Shown: positions 1-11,473 of the stretch, one piece after another
Layout of the letters: each line of letters opens with the position of its first letter
Numbering within the stretch: position 1 is the stretch's first letter
Assembly (NCBI RefSeq): GCF_026745355.1
Contig: NC_079209.1
Coordinates: 36,933,846 to 36,997,845, forward strand
Direction: 5' to 3'
Source: Beta vulgaris subsp. vulgaris
Taxonomy: Eukaryota; Streptophyta; Magnoliopsida; Caryophyllales; Amaranthaceae
Length of the DNA stretch: 64,000 nt
Notes under the pieces: generated by a model
Database searches by the model: none
Told to the model about the DNA's origin: nothing
The model's input: only the letters and a program-made list of their open reading frames with translations
Translations under genes and position numbers: made by a program

Positions 1-686
1 GTGTGCACACTAAGGACGTTCTGCAAAACGATATTGGCCATTGCTCTTAAATTATTGGGTGACGACCCATGTTGAAGTAGGTGGTTACTGGGATTAGTCC
101 CGGCCTACTGACGTTCAATTCCCCTCTAATAATTAAATTTGATGTTGTGTGAATCATATAAACTTGGAGTATTCAAATTGATTAAGTGTGTTATATACTT
201 GTTTGTATTACGTTATACATGTCTGTTTTATGTTATACTTGTCTACATTTTATTATATTTGTAAGTATGCTATAAAAATTATTTTAAAAATATAACTATT
301 ATTATTATTATTTTACGGGATGGAGTTGTAATTACTTAGCTTTCGCTAATTTTTGTGTTTTTGTTTTTCTTTGTTCTGTTCCATATTTATATTGTGCAGG
401 TTGGTGAAAGGGACTACGTTGCAGGAATGAGTGAATTTATAGTTTTTAAGTTCACCTAGTTTAATAAACATTACAGTACTGTCATTTGAGATTGTTTAGT
501 TTGGTTGTAGACAACTTAGTTTATATTTTGATACTTTGGTTTGTGAGTTAAATTTTTTATTTTAATTAGCCTTGCATTTATTTTTAACAATAGATGCGGC
601 GGTAATACCCTAAAGGTTTGGTCAGATATCTTAATGAAAAGTGAATGTTTTATAAAGTTTTAGAACCAAAGTTTTGGGGTGTTACA
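1..686 (+). mobile_element. 3' part of a gypsy-type LTR, cut by window start
   Basis: The segment ends in GGGGTGTTACA, the same end as the other plus-oriented gypsy LTRs here, and carries the GCGGTAATACCC block typical just before that end. It also has a TTAGC/GCTAA hairpin at 336-349 and an acceptor-like TTGTGCAG at 392-399. No primer-binding site follows 686, so it is a solo LTR or the 3' LTR of an element lying to the left. Its start is outside the window. Confidence 0.7.
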
Positions 687-1326
687 ATTATTGACTAATT
701 AAGGTTAAACTCAATTAACATGTCAAAACTTGCATTAATACATATATTGATATACATTAAAGATTTAAACTTTAAAGTGATTAATCATCAATGAATATGA
801 TCAATGACTAATTTATCAAATTCGGATTATAGTTTTGACTTTGGAGGTTGGACATTCGATAATCAAGATAAAATACTTTTGTTCTTCACTTCTTTGTGAA
901 CACAAACTACCTAACAATTAACAATCAAGATAAACTATTCGAGCTCGACTCAAGACCATAACGAGCCGAGCCTAAGCTTCCTGAAGTTCGGCTCGAGAGT
1001 TCGTGAGCAAGCTCGGAAATATTTTAGATAGTCTTTATGTAAAAAAGTAATGTCCCACACCGATAAAAAAAGTAAACACCAACCTTGTATTTCCTATATA
1101 ATCTTATTACCCTTTAAGTGTTTAGCTATAATTATTGTTTGATTTGTCTTAATTTATGATATTGGACAATCATCAAATATGCAAGATCCAAAAACTTAAA
1201 ATTAGTATAAAATTAATTATTCTATTATATTCCATCATTTTAATTGTTTGTGTGAAGATCTTGGAAAACACATGTAGAACACATGCATGCATGATGGCGT
1301 AGAACACATGCATTATATTTATGGCA
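687..1326. other. AT-rich spacer with a small GC-rich remnant
   Basis: No gene is visible. Positions 937-1015 hold an isolated patch of CGAGCCGAGCC and GGCTCGAG-like words. Such words occur at ends of some plant hAT-type MITEs, so this may be a worn remnant. The rest is simple AT-rich sequence. Confidence 0.4.
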
Positions 1327-3283
1327 CACTACTACAAAATGGTTCATTTACGACCAAAAATTACGACCACATGCGTTTCTGGTCGTAAATAATAAGTAAT
1401 TACGACCAGATATTCTAAATGGTCATTATTTACAACCACAATGATTTCTCGTTGTAAATAACGAGCATTTACGACCAGATCCAGTAAACTGTCGTAAATA
1501 TCAGAAGTGTTTTGCGATGAGACGGAAATCTGGTCGTAAATATCAAGATCTTAAAATTTGGCCAAAATAAAAGCGAAATTCTTTCCCCAAATTTTTTTCC
1601 CCAAAATTTGAAAACCCGCGCTCCTTCATTTTTCCCGAAATTTTGAAGACCCCATTTATATCTCCCCATTTTCAATCAGTCTTTTAAAATTAGTGTAAAA
1701 TATTTTCCCCACCCATTTTGTCCTTTTTCAATGTCCTCCACTAGCAAACACAACCACCATCATCCACTTTCTCTCTCTTCGATCTCCTCTACCACAACAA
1801 TCTCCATCCTCCACTTTCTCTCTCTTTGATCTCTTCCACCATAGCAACCACAACACAACCACCACTCCGATCTATTCTCTCTTCGATCTCTACTTCTATG
1901 GTAGATCTCTACCACCGCGACACTGCTACAACTATTCTTCGCCGCTGTTGCTGCCGCTGTTCTTCGCTGCCGTTGGTATTTTTCCTCACTTTTTTCTTTA
2001 AATTTTTTTGGGGTTTTTCGAATTCATTTCATGTTTGTATGTGTAGATTTTTGTGAAAATTTTGGGGCGTTTTTTGTTGAATTTTTCGAATTATTCACTC
2101 GAAATTTGATGGTGATTTGGTGTTAGATTCTTTTGGGGAAATTCGAGTATTTAGGGTTCCTATTATGTCGAATTGTTTGGGGGTCGATTCACTTCGAATT
2201 TCAGGGGTTTCGTGGTTGAATTTTTGGGGGTTTAGGATAATTTTGCTGGGTAATTTATGGGGGTTTTGGGTAATTTACGAATTTCCTTTTTATGTTTTTA
2301 GATCTTGGTTTGATGGGATTCCAATTTAGGGTTGAATTTGTGGTTGAATTTCTGGGATATTTAGGGTTGAATTTCTGGTCGAATCTGGGTTCGAATAGGG
2401 GCCAAATCTGGGTTCGAATTCGGGAAAGTTTGTGCTTGAATATTACGGAAATTTTGGGTTCGATTTTGGGGAGTATCTTGGTTCGATTTTGGGCAAATTT
2501 GGGTTCAATTTTTGGGGTAAAGTTGGGGTTCGTTTTTGGGGCAAAATTTGGTTCGAATTTTTGGGAAAATTGGTTCGAATTTCTGCATAAAATTTGTTGG
2601 AATTTCTAAGTTTAATTCGTTGGAATTTCTGGGTTCAAAATATGTGTTTTTTGGCTAAATTTTAAAATTCAGATCTGGATTATTTGTTTTGATTTAATTC
2701 GTTCGATTTTTTCTTGTTTTTGGTTGCAGACTGTTTGAAGATTTGTTGATATGATCATGAAGATTTGTTGATGAAGAAGATAAAGATATGTTTCAATCCA
2801 AGTGATGATGATGAATGATTAACGATGATGAATTAGTTTTTGTATAAATTTAAGTTTTTATATTTAAGTTTTCTTGTACCAAATTCAATATAATTCTTTG
2901 AAACATATTGCTGTAGTAATCAACAATTTTGGTGATTATGAATGATGAATTAATTTTTGTATAAATTTATGTTGTTATGATATTAAATTGTAAATACTTG
3001 AAATTAGCAACTATGTTTAGTTGCTAATTTCTTTTTTTTAAAAATTTTTTTTACTCATATTTGCGATTAGAAAAATGGTCGCAGACGACAACTAATTGTG
3101 ACGAGAACTAAATCTGGTCGCAAAAGAACAATTACGACAAGAAAGTGAAACTGGTAGTACTGTTATTTATGACCAAGCCTTTTACGACCACACGCGTTTC
3201 TGGTCGTAAAAGGCTTTTTACGACCAGATTTGAGCTTTTTGCGACCAGACTTCTGGTCGTAAATGGCGGTTTTTCTTATAGTG
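1327..3283. mobile_element. Non-autonomous CACTA (En/Spm-type) DNA transposon
   Basis: The segment opens with CACTACTACAAAA and closes with TTTTCTTATAGTG, an inverted CACTA-type terminus. Both ends carry clustered subterminal copies of a TTACGACCA / TGGTCGTAAA word in both orientations (about 1347-1555 and 3060-3260), as expected for transposase-binding arrays. The interior codes for no recognisable transposase. It holds a CT-rich stretch, a donor-like site near 1975, a long T/G-rich tract with repeated GGGTTCGAATTT-like words, and an acceptor-like TTGCAG near 2730, so it resembles a captured leader exon and intron. No clear 3-bp target duplication is seen (GCA against AGT). Confidence 0.8.
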
Positions 3284-3378
3284 AGTTTTGGTTTTTTATT
3301 TACAGTTTATTTCAGTTTCAGTTAATCATTTTTCAGTTGATTTTTAGTTACATTTACTCCCAATTTAGTTTAATTCAG
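3284..3378. other. Short T-rich spacer
   Basis: A T-rich stretch lies between the CACTA end and the GGGT-rich repeat. Nothing recognisable is in it. Confidence 0.4.
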
Positions 3379-3813
3379 TTCACTTGGGTCGGAATGGTGT
3401 TGGGTCGGGTTTACTTGGGTTGGGTGGCAACTGGGTTGGGTCGAAATTGGGTTGGGTCATAACTGGGTTGAGTCAAAACTGGATCGGTGATAGCTGGGTT
3501 GGGTCACAACTGGGTTGGGTAATAATTGGGTGGGTTTAATTGGGTCATTCGCGGGTGAAGTTGGGTGCGAGTTATTTTGGGTTGGAAACAGGTTGGGTCT
3601 AGGTCGTTATTCACGGGTGCGACTGGGTACGGGTCAAACTGGGTCGGCCCAACTCCGGTTGGTTTACCAATTCCACGGGTTAAACTGGGCACGGGTGAAC
3701 GCTGGGTCGGAATGGGTCGGCTTTCCAACCGACAACTCTCGGCTCGGAACAAGTTGGGTCTGGATCGCATGTGGGTTCACCCGTGGGTCGGCCCAGTTTT
3801 TGACACCCCTATC
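3379..3813. repeat. Degenerate GGGT-rich short repeat
   Basis: More than twenty imperfect copies of words like TGGGTTGGGTC and ACTGGGTCGG run through this stretch at irregular spacing of roughly 10-16 bases. The right edge, GGCCCAGTTTTTGACACCCC, reads in reverse as GGGGTGTCAAAAACTGGGCC, which resembles the subterminal part of some plant MITEs. It begins just after the CACTA end and fuses at the right to the broken Myb-like gene. Open frames across it are a by-product of the repeat and are not called as genes. Confidence 0.6.
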
Positions 3814-4379
3814 CCGAACCATGCATTCACATCTCAGTTGATTTTTTTCCAACGACTAGTGAGAGCTTTGAATGTCCTTGGGCGTAAAGTTGGATTGAGT
3901 CGTCGTGACTCTTCAACTCTCTCAGATACCGAACCCCAAAAACCGTCACCATTTTGGTCAGTTCCCTTTAACACTTCTCCTCCGCACTCTAGATATGCCG
4001 AAATGAGGGCATGATCTTCATCTACACTCCATTGAAACTTTGATGTTGTGGCTTTTTTTGAAGAAGGGGTGTTTTCAATTTCCTGTGATTGGATTTCAAC
4101 TACATCGTCGTTTTCGTTAGGTTGTTCATGTTGTTGTGAAATATGTTGGGATATAGGAAAAGATGGTTGAACTTATTGTTGGGATAGATGATTAGAACTT
4201 TATGGAGATTGTTGTGTAGCTTGTTGAGAATTTTGGTAATTCGATTGGCTTTGGAAAAACATAAACATTCTTTGAAATTCCGGATTTTGTAGCACACTTG
4301 GATCAATTTGGAAATTATTTTGGGGATTTTGTTGGTGGTTTGGATTATTTTGGGAGTAACTAGGATTATTTGAATCCAT
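3814..4379 (-). pseudogene. Myb/SANT-like protein of PIF/Harbinger type, broken
   Basis: The minus-strand frame starts at the ATG at 4377-4379. The N-terminal part is Q/N/P-rich (MDSNNPSYSQNNPNHQQNP). A SANT/Myb-like domain follows, with WSVDEDHALISAYL, then GDGFWGSVSERVEE and LTSRWKKIN, giving the spaced aromatic residues of the fold. This is the layout of the Myb-like DNA-binding protein encoded beside PIF/Harbinger transposases and of its domesticated relatives. In-frame stops occur in the Q-rich part (two, near 4200 and 4173) and after WKKIN (an R-to-stop type change). The C-terminal half is replaced by the GGGT-rich repeat. No transposase is present. Function was probably DNA binding at element ends; this copy cannot work. 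Confidence 0.75.
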
Positions 4380-5065
4380 AATATTGACTTAGTTTATAGA
4401 TAAAATATTATATAGAAGACAAGTAGGTAGGAGAGAGTAATTAGAAAAAAAAATATTAGGAAGTGGTGTGGTAAAATATATGGTAATTTGGGCCCATTTT
4501 ATAGATAAAACAATTTTATAGCCGTTATTGTAATTTTTTTTATTTTAAGCTGGTCTTTTTTATATTAACTTTAAAAAATTTTGTAACGTTAATAAAATAA
4601 CCGTTGCATAAAATTACCGTTGAAAGAGAGGAAGAAATTAAAAATCAGCTCCTTATCCCACGCGTGGCAGCAGCTGATTTGCTGCTCAGTGGGGTCTGAC
4701 GCGCGTCAGACCCACTGACAGCAAAGCAGTTGCTGTCTCATTCAATCAACAACGTTTCCCTTTAATCAACACCGCGTGGCGTCATCTCAACCTTTCCTTT
4801 CTGAAGCTACCGCGTGGCATCATCTCACGCCTCCCCCTTTAATCCAACTCAAAGTTTTCTTTTTTTTTTTTTAAACAAATTGGGCCTAGGTTTTTTGCCA
4901 CTTGTCATCTTCTCCCTCACCCCAATTACGCCATCCGATGTGCTGTTGGTCTGGAATTCTAGACCAACCAGCTCCAAGGACCAACTTCCCCAATGGTAAA
5001 GCCAATTAAAACTAGTTTTACTATTTGCTAGGCTAATTAAAACTCACCCGTTGTAGATGCTAAGG
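4380..5065 (-). mobile_element. Upstream region of the Harbinger-like remnant
   Basis: This AT-rich then GC-richer stretch lies upstream of the Myb-like gene on the minus strand. It has a strong hairpin (separate entry), repeated CGCGTGGCNTCATCTCA words near 4770-4830, and at the far right a GCATCTACAACGGGTGAG-like end (reverse strand, about 5046-5063) typical of several plant Harbinger or Mutator termini. I infer it is the promoter side and one end of the element that held the Myb gene. The opposite end was not found. Confidence 0.4.
4669..4734. repeat. 66-bp near-perfect hairpin with palindromic centre
   Basis: The two arms are about 30 bases and match apart from a few mismatches and single-base bulges. 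The centre, GTCTGACGCGCGTCAGAC (4694-4711), is a perfect 18-bp palindrome. It lies in the presumed promoter side of the Harbinger-like remnant. Confidence 0.7.
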
Positions 5066-5099
5066 GAGAGTCTTGAGAATGAAGTTTATTAATAGTGGA

Positions 5100-6568
5100 C
5101 TTGGTGGTGCATTCAAGGTGATGGAATTTTCCTATATGTAAGACTCTTTAAAAGCACCAAGATTCAATAGAAAAAATAACAGCATTTCATTCTTTCCATA
5201 AACTCCATAAATAATTTTCAGAAGACTTTTGTTGGTTTGAGACGTTGGAGTAGGGGCATGAATGAAGTGGAGGCAAAGGGAAAATTGTATTGTAACCATT
5301 CTTTGGTCTGAGGGGAGAACCATAGCATAGTTGATTTAGGGCAGTTAAGGAACATATGGTCAAGCTAGTGTTTCACTATGCTGATTATGGAGCACATGTC
5401 TAACGCTAAGACTATTATGGCAGATTTGCCATAAGAAAATTTTGATCTTGGGTCGAATATCAAGCTTCCAAATCCATTTGAAAGGCCATGGGGGCGAATC
5501 TGGGATCTTGTGAGCTAACCAGTTTTGTGGATTTAACTGAGAAATTTTCCGAGGGAGCAAGAACCCATATCAGCGTATCCTCTATATTGTTAGAAGGCAG
5601 AGGGATACCTTTAATTTTAGAAATGATATTCTCTGGAAGGTATTGACGAAAAAGATCAATATTCCAGGTATGGTCTGACTTAACAAAGTCGGATACTTTA
5701 AAATTAAGGTCCAAATGATTTTTATTTAGCTTTAAAAACTTAGCTAAATTATCATCAATAGCCCAATTGTCTATCCAAAAAAAGGTGGACTTCTCGTTAC
5801 CAATTCTCCATCTAATTCATTTTCTGAGAACGTGGCGTTGTGCTAATATTTTCCTCCAAATGAAGGAATCATTGCTTTTTGGGAGCTTTTAAATATTTTT
5901 CTTTCATTATATTAGTCCATAAACTATTATGATTTGAGAATTGTAGCCAAGCTAGTTTACCACGGAATGCTTGATTCAACGAATAAGTCTTTCGGAGGCC
6001 AAGACCTCCTTAACTCTTTGGTTGGCAAACTTTATTCCATCTTATATATTAAGGGGGTGCTATTTTTTTCTTTATTTTGTCTCTAAAAGAATTGCCTATG
6101 AGACGTATCAATTCTTTTACTAATCTTCATAGGAAGGAAGGAGGAAGAACAGGAGTAGGTTGGAAGAGATTCAAGATTGGCTAGAATTAAGGTGAATCTT
6201 CCTACTATCGGGGAGAAATGCGACTTCCCATTGCTTTATGCGATCTTGGGGTTTTTTTCTAATAAAATTTTAAAATCTCTACGTATCGGATGAAAGATGA
6301 GAAGTTTACTCCTAGGTGTCGACCAAACTTGCCATTTATGGTCATATTAAAATGACTTGCCAAAGCTTCTTTTCTAGAGTTTGGAAATGTTGCGAGAGAG
6401 GATTAAAGCTGATTTATGGAAATTCACGAGCTGGTCTGACAAAGCGCATAAGTCACCTAGAATGGATTTAAGCTTGTGGCATGCTGTAGATGTTGCTTTT
6501 ATGAATGACAAGAATGTCATCCGCAAACATTAGACAAGGGATTTGAGTGCCTCTGGGATAAAGCTTGG
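5100..6568 (-). pseudogene. LINE (L1-type) reverse transcriptase remnant
   Basis: Read on the minus strand, 6560-6480 gives a polymerase box with MFADDILVIHKS. Further down, 5714-5460 and 5560-5360 give the C-terminal region with FKWIWKLDIRPKIKIFLWQI, the hallmark of the zf-RVT zinc-binding region of plant LINEs, followed by TMLWFSPQTKEWLQY. Many frameshifts and stops are present. The 5' part (endonuclease and first half of RT) is missing because a gypsy LTR abuts at 6569. No poly-A tail or target duplication was identified. It is a dead 5'-truncated copy. Confidence 0.75.
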
Positions 6569-7205
6569 CGTAACACCCCAATAATTCTCTCTTTTCCAAA
6601 ATACTTATCAATTATAAAACTTAGAGAATCATCAAAGCATTATCGCCTGTGTGATAACGTATCGGCTTATTATTTAGAATTTTGTAGCGGAGAACATATA
6701 ACTAGATTTAGAATGGAAATTTAATAAATAACAAAGTCAATTTTAAAACCAACCAACAACGTTGACGTTAACTTCAACCAAACTAAATATAAAATGTATC
6801 AATTAAAGTACGATAAATTATCAACAAGCTACACAAGCTACACAAGCTCTCCATTCCCGAACCCCCATGATGCATCATCTTTACACCTGTAAATGACAAT
6901 ACACTAGAGAATCTGCTCACCACGAATGGATCATCACCGGATCAATAAGGCAAAGCCATGATCAACACACACAAACAAAGCACGTAACGTCGAAATCAGC
7001 AAAGCTGAGTACTACATAATAAATAAATAAACAATCCTACCATGATACTAATAGATAGTAAGCAGAGATAAATAACAACATAATAACTTGCAGTTAACTT
7101 TTATTGAACTAAACTTTAACAACATTTTTATTATTTTAAATGGAATAGTCACTTAACTGAGTTGTCTAACTAAAAACCAGCCTTCCTTTTGGAAGACGAA
7201 ATACG
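6569..7205 (-). mobile_element. Family A gypsy LTR, 3'-terminal fragment
   Basis: On the minus strand this is the last 640 bases of the 2.5-kb family A LTR. It matches 7206-7830 closely, including the GATAACGTATCGGCTTATT block and the TCAGC/GCTGA hairpin at 6996-7008. The first base of the terminal TG has changed (CGTAACACCCC). It stops at GACGAAATACG, where the next LTR starts. I infer that the next element inserted into this LTR and the other half was lost. Confidence 0.75.
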
Positions 7206-9767
7206 TGTAGCACCTCAATAATTCTCTCCTTTACAAAATACCTTTTCAATATAAAACTTTGAGAATTATCAAATAAAACATTATCGCCTGTGTGATAACG
7301 TATCGGCTTATTCAGAATTTTCCAGCGGAAAACATATAACTAAACTTTTAATTTGAAATATAATAAATAATCAAAGTAACTTTAAAACCAAACACACACT
7401 ACTATTATCAACTTCAAACCAAACTTAATATAATGTATCAACTAAAGCAATAATAGATAAATCAATCTGCTACATAAGCTCTCTAGTCCCAGATCCCCAT
7501 GATGCAACATCTGCAAATCTGTAGATGTCAATGCACTAAACAATCTACCCACAAGAATGGATCATCAACGATCAATAAGGCAAAGTCATGATCAACACAC
7601 ACAAACAAAGCACGTAATCAGCAAAGCTGAGTACTACATAATAATAAATAAACATTCCCAACATGATACTAATAAATAATAAGCAGGGATAAATAATAAC
7701 ATAACCATCTAACATTCTGCAGATAACTTTTACTGAACTAACTTTAACAATCATTTTATTACTTTAATAGAATAGTTATTGGATCGAGTTGTCTAAACAA
7801 AAACCATCATTCACCTAAGAAGACGAAATACGGGCGCGACTCCGTATTCCATAATGACCTGCGATATCGATGAACCTTTGAATGAAAATAGGAGCGGTGA
7901 TCAATCCAATTCCCAGAAAAAGTCATGGCACGTTCACCATGTACCCCAACTCCTGATTGTCCAACTTCAGACGTGCACCAGTCTAAAGTTTATTACTATC
8001 CACGTTACACTTTACATGATTTACCGATTATTACTTGTTATGACACACAAGCAATACAAACACATATAATCAAACATTCACAACTTAATTCCTTTTTATC
8101 TTAGGATTAAATAAGTGATCATACAACTTACAATCCAAGATTAATTCCTTCTTATTTCAATCTTTCTTATTTGTTGAACCTAGCAAACAACCAACTTACC
8201 TTTCAAAAGCATAAATTATCAACTTACTAAATAAGACCCACCATCCCTCATAGAGTAGTGAAAAAAATAATATAAGGGAACACATGATTCAAACATGATC
8301 CAATTCAATAAATATATTAATTTCCCCATGTGAATTAATAAATAAAGTTCCCAACTAACATGCTTGCATCAATATTCCATACAAACAGTTTGATATTCAA
8401 CTCATAGTTAAATCTTATAATCAACATGTTCGCACACAAGCATAGAACATGTAAAATTCAATCATAATAGAAATCACATATGAGCTTACCAAGTTTTTAT
8501 ACATGATGCTACAAAATTTCCTTCATAAATCATGATACTACATCACATAACACTTAGGTATGTATGTACCTTGTGTAGACAAATCGGTAAGCCAACTTTA
8601 ATCACCTTAAAAATCACTTACAGAATAATCTCCGCCTAAAACAACCAATATAATTCAAAATCAATACTCCAAATAAATTTCAGCAACTTTAAAATACTTT
8701 AAATCCCCTTTAAAATATCTAAAAGTTATTTTTATAATTAAAACCTCAATGACTTATATTGCCTAGCATAGTACTACTATACTAGTCATTAAAATACATA
8801 AAACTCTATTAATAACAACCTTTCTAAAATTCCAGCAACTTATAAATTATTAAAAATCTCTTTAAACATACTTAAACATGCTTAAATTCATAAGTTAAAT
8901 CAATTTCATAGTTTATAACATGCTACTATGATTTTTCAATCTTTAACACCCTAAAAATTCATGCTTTGATGATTAAAAACTCAATCTAAATATAATACTC
9001 AAATCTAAAATTTTATTTTTTCAATACATAATTTATAGAATCATAGATTCATCATTAAAACAGTAAATTAAAGTTACTAATCATAATTAGTACTAAAACA
9101 AAACATAAAAACATAATCTTTAATCAAAACTTGAGGAGGAAGAAAAGAATTAAACCAATAACAAAATCAAAAGGAACAAGGAAGGAGGAGGCACCGGCCT
9201 AGGCAACAACAACAAAATAGTTGGCGGCGGTGGTGGTGATTTCAGTGTTGTGACGTTTCTTGGTGGAGAAAAGTGTTTTTTGAAGAAGAAGAAAGAAAAG
9301 AGGAGAAGAAAAGAAAAACGTGGAAGAGAAGAGAGAGAGAGATGACCGCCAGTTGTAGGTGAGGGAGGAGCTAGATAATTTTGTGTGGGTAAAATAATTG
9401 GGTTCAAGGTATTTATATATAGGCTTTCCTTTTGGGCTTAGGAAAAGACAATTTGAGTTTCAATAAGGTTTTATGATGAATAGGATTGATGATTTAAAAC
9501 TCCTAACATCAATAGAAATCTTTTTCCTAATTCACTTAGAATTTGGGTTCAATTTTACAAATCCAATTAGTATTTCAAATATTTTTCAAAGCATTGCCTT
9601 AACAAAAATATTTTAACTTCCTTAAATCCTTAAATTAATCCCTTTGACTTTCAAAATAGTCAATGTTCTTTAAAGAAATAAATCATTTTGAACTAAATTA
9701 TGTTTAAATATAAATATATACATACTAAAATATATTTATAAAATCCATAAATTTACGGGAGATTACA
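7206..9767 (-). mobile_element. Complete family A gypsy LTR (about 2.56 kb)
   Basis: Both termini are visible: TGTAGCACCTCAATAATTC at 7206 and CGGGAGATTACA at 9756-9767. Minus-strand features in order are a TATATATAAATACC TATA box near 9412, a CT-rich leader (9240-9360), a donor-like CAAG|GTACAT at 8569, a TCAGC/GCTGA hairpin at 7618-7630 and an acceptor-like TTTGCAG at 7511. Open frames in it are chance. The flanks (ATACG and TTACC) do not match. It abuts integrase directly on the right, without a polypurine tract, so it is either the 3' LTR of a deleted element or a recombinant. Confidence 0.8.
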
Positions 9768-10290
9768 TTACCTTTCTAACAGGTTAGGCACTTAGACACA
9801 TATTCACCTACCCCACACTTCATGTTTGGCCACCAATAGATATCCTTAAGGTCTCTATACAACTTGTCACCCCCAGGGTGCACTTAATATGGAGTGTTAT
9901 GCCCCTCATCCATAAGATGTCTCTTGAGGTCATTACATTTTTGTGGTACACACCACCTTCCCTTAAACCTCAAACTTCCATCATCACGGATCTTAAAGTC
10001 TAGTTCCTTACCTTGCTTCAATTTCTCCTTAATCTTATCTAGGTGCTCATCCCCAACATGACCCCTTTGATCTCGTCGAAAACTGACAACCCCAAAAATA
10101 AAGCGCTCAATCCTGCCTCACTTTCCCCAAGATTTAAAATTTCTAGGCTCAACCTTTGCATATCTCGACACAACTCCTCAGGGACTATCAAGGCACTCAC
10201 GCTATGAATCGACTTTCTACTCAAGGCATCGGCAACCACATTTGCTTTTCCCTCATGATACTGGATGTCTAGGTCATAATCCTTAATCAA
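9768..10290 (-). pseudogene. Gypsy pol fragment: RNase H end and integrase zinc region
   Basis: From 10290 downward the frame gives the end of RNase H ([20 protein letters not shown], then LSRKS) and the linker [14 protein letters not shown]. After frameshifts it gives the integrase HHCC zinc-binding region ending in VSKCLTC, with a stop next to it. The integrase core, GPY/F region and chromodomain are missing, because the LTR begins at once at 9767. The right side is cut by the hAT-like insert at 10299. The sequence is closest to the family A copies at 25747-28842 and 61394-62871, and it may be the detached 3' part of the former. Confidence 0.75.
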
Positions 10291-10460
10291 ACTCCTACTA
10301 GAGATGGCAGTGGGTATAGGACCCGACCCGGATCCAGATCCAGATCTGGGCCCTAAAAATTAGGACCCGACAGATCCGGGTAGGATTCGGGTCCTGTCTG
10401 TAAAAAAAGGGATCCGGGTCAGGTCTTACATGAAGACTCGGATCCGTTTACCCCTTTTCT

Positions 10461-10461
10461 A

Positions 10462-10512
<51 letters not shown>
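10461..10512. repeat. (AT)n microsatellite
   Basis: About 25 uninterrupted AT units lie inside the hAT-type remnant, just after its subterminal repeats. Confidence 0.9.
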
Positions 10513-10851
10513 TATATTATTAATTCCTAAATACTAATTGGATAAATACCTGATATTGTTGTCTGTAAAATAAAATATCCACAATCGACTTCTCTCTCAT
10601 CCCATTTTCTAACCCTAAAAGTTGTGCCAGTCTACCTTACACCGCTGTTGCTCTTCAGTCTTCTCGCCGGCTCTTATGTCAATCATCACGCTTCTGTCAA
10701 TCGTCGCTCTTCTCATCGGCGCCTCTCTTATCAGCCATTGAAGTCTTTCAAGCTTCATCTCATTATTCCGTAAGTCGATGTAATTTCTTCCAATAATCAG
10801 TTTGTCAATTTTTTTCTACACTTTTAATTCTGTTGGAATTATGTTCTTGTT

Positions 10852-10960
10852 ATGCTCCAATTTATGAAGTAATTATACTCCAATTTATGAAGTTATTATG
10901 CTCGAATTTATGAAGTAATTATACTCCAATTTATGAAGTTATTATGCTCGAATTTTCTGT
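10852..10960. repeat. Tandem repeat, about 28-bp unit
   Basis: Four imperfect copies of TATGCTCCAATTTATGAAGT and its TATACTCC and TATGCTCGA variants alternate, giving also a 56-bp higher-order period. The array is inside the hAT-type remnant. Confidence 0.75.
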
Positions 10961-10987
10961 AGAAATTCATCAAGTAATGTTATGTTT

Positions 10988-11473
10988 TGGGTCATCATAG
11001 GATCAATAAGGCAAAGCCATGATCAACAATCACAAACAAAGCACATAATCAGCAAAGTTGAGTACTACATACTAATACATAAGCATTCCTAACATGATAC
11101 TAATAAATAACATGCAGGGATAAATAATAGTATAACAATATAACATTCTGCAGACAACTTCTACTGAACTAAACTTTAAACATCTTTTTATTACTTTAAT
11201 GGAATAGTTATTGGACTTGGTTGTCTTATTTACTAATGCCTTCACCTACGAAGACGAAATACGGGAACTACCACGCATTTCAGAATGACCTGCGATATCG
11301 AGGAACATTTGCTAACTGTAATAGGGATGGTGATCAATCCATCTCCCGTAAAAAGCCATTGTCGGCTCACCATGTACCCCAACTCCTAATGTCCAACTCT
11401 AGACGTGCACCAGTCTAAAGTCTATAACTATCCTCGTTACACTTTACGTTATTTACAAATTATTACTTGTTAT
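10988..11473 (-). mobile_element. Family A LTR fragment, part 1 (split by element B)
   Basis: This matches the complete family A LTR at 7554-8041, including the TCAGCAAAGTTGA hairpin at 11049-11061 with one mismatch. It is cut on the left by the hAT-type remnant, which removes about 420 bases of the LTR end, and interrupted on the right by element B at 11474. It continues at 23313. Confidence 0.8.

Larger units (their letters stand above)
10299..10987 (+). mobile_element. hAT-type element, 5' end remnant
   Basis: The left end reads TAGAGATGGCAGTGGGTATA, like the terminal inverted repeats of Ac-like plant hAT elements. It is followed by subterminal GACCCGACCCGGATCC and GATCCGGGT words in both orientations (to about 10450). 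An (AT)n tract and a leader-like exon with CT-rich sequence and a donor-like CCGTAAGTC near 10770 come next. No transposase domain is visible, and the right part breaks off at a family A LTR fragment at 10988. No 8-bp duplication could be matched. Confidence 0.55.

Noticed and set aside
3504..4014. Several open frames of 88-149 codons
   Set aside because: They are translations of the GGGT repeat and of the antisense strand of the Myb/SANT pseudogene.
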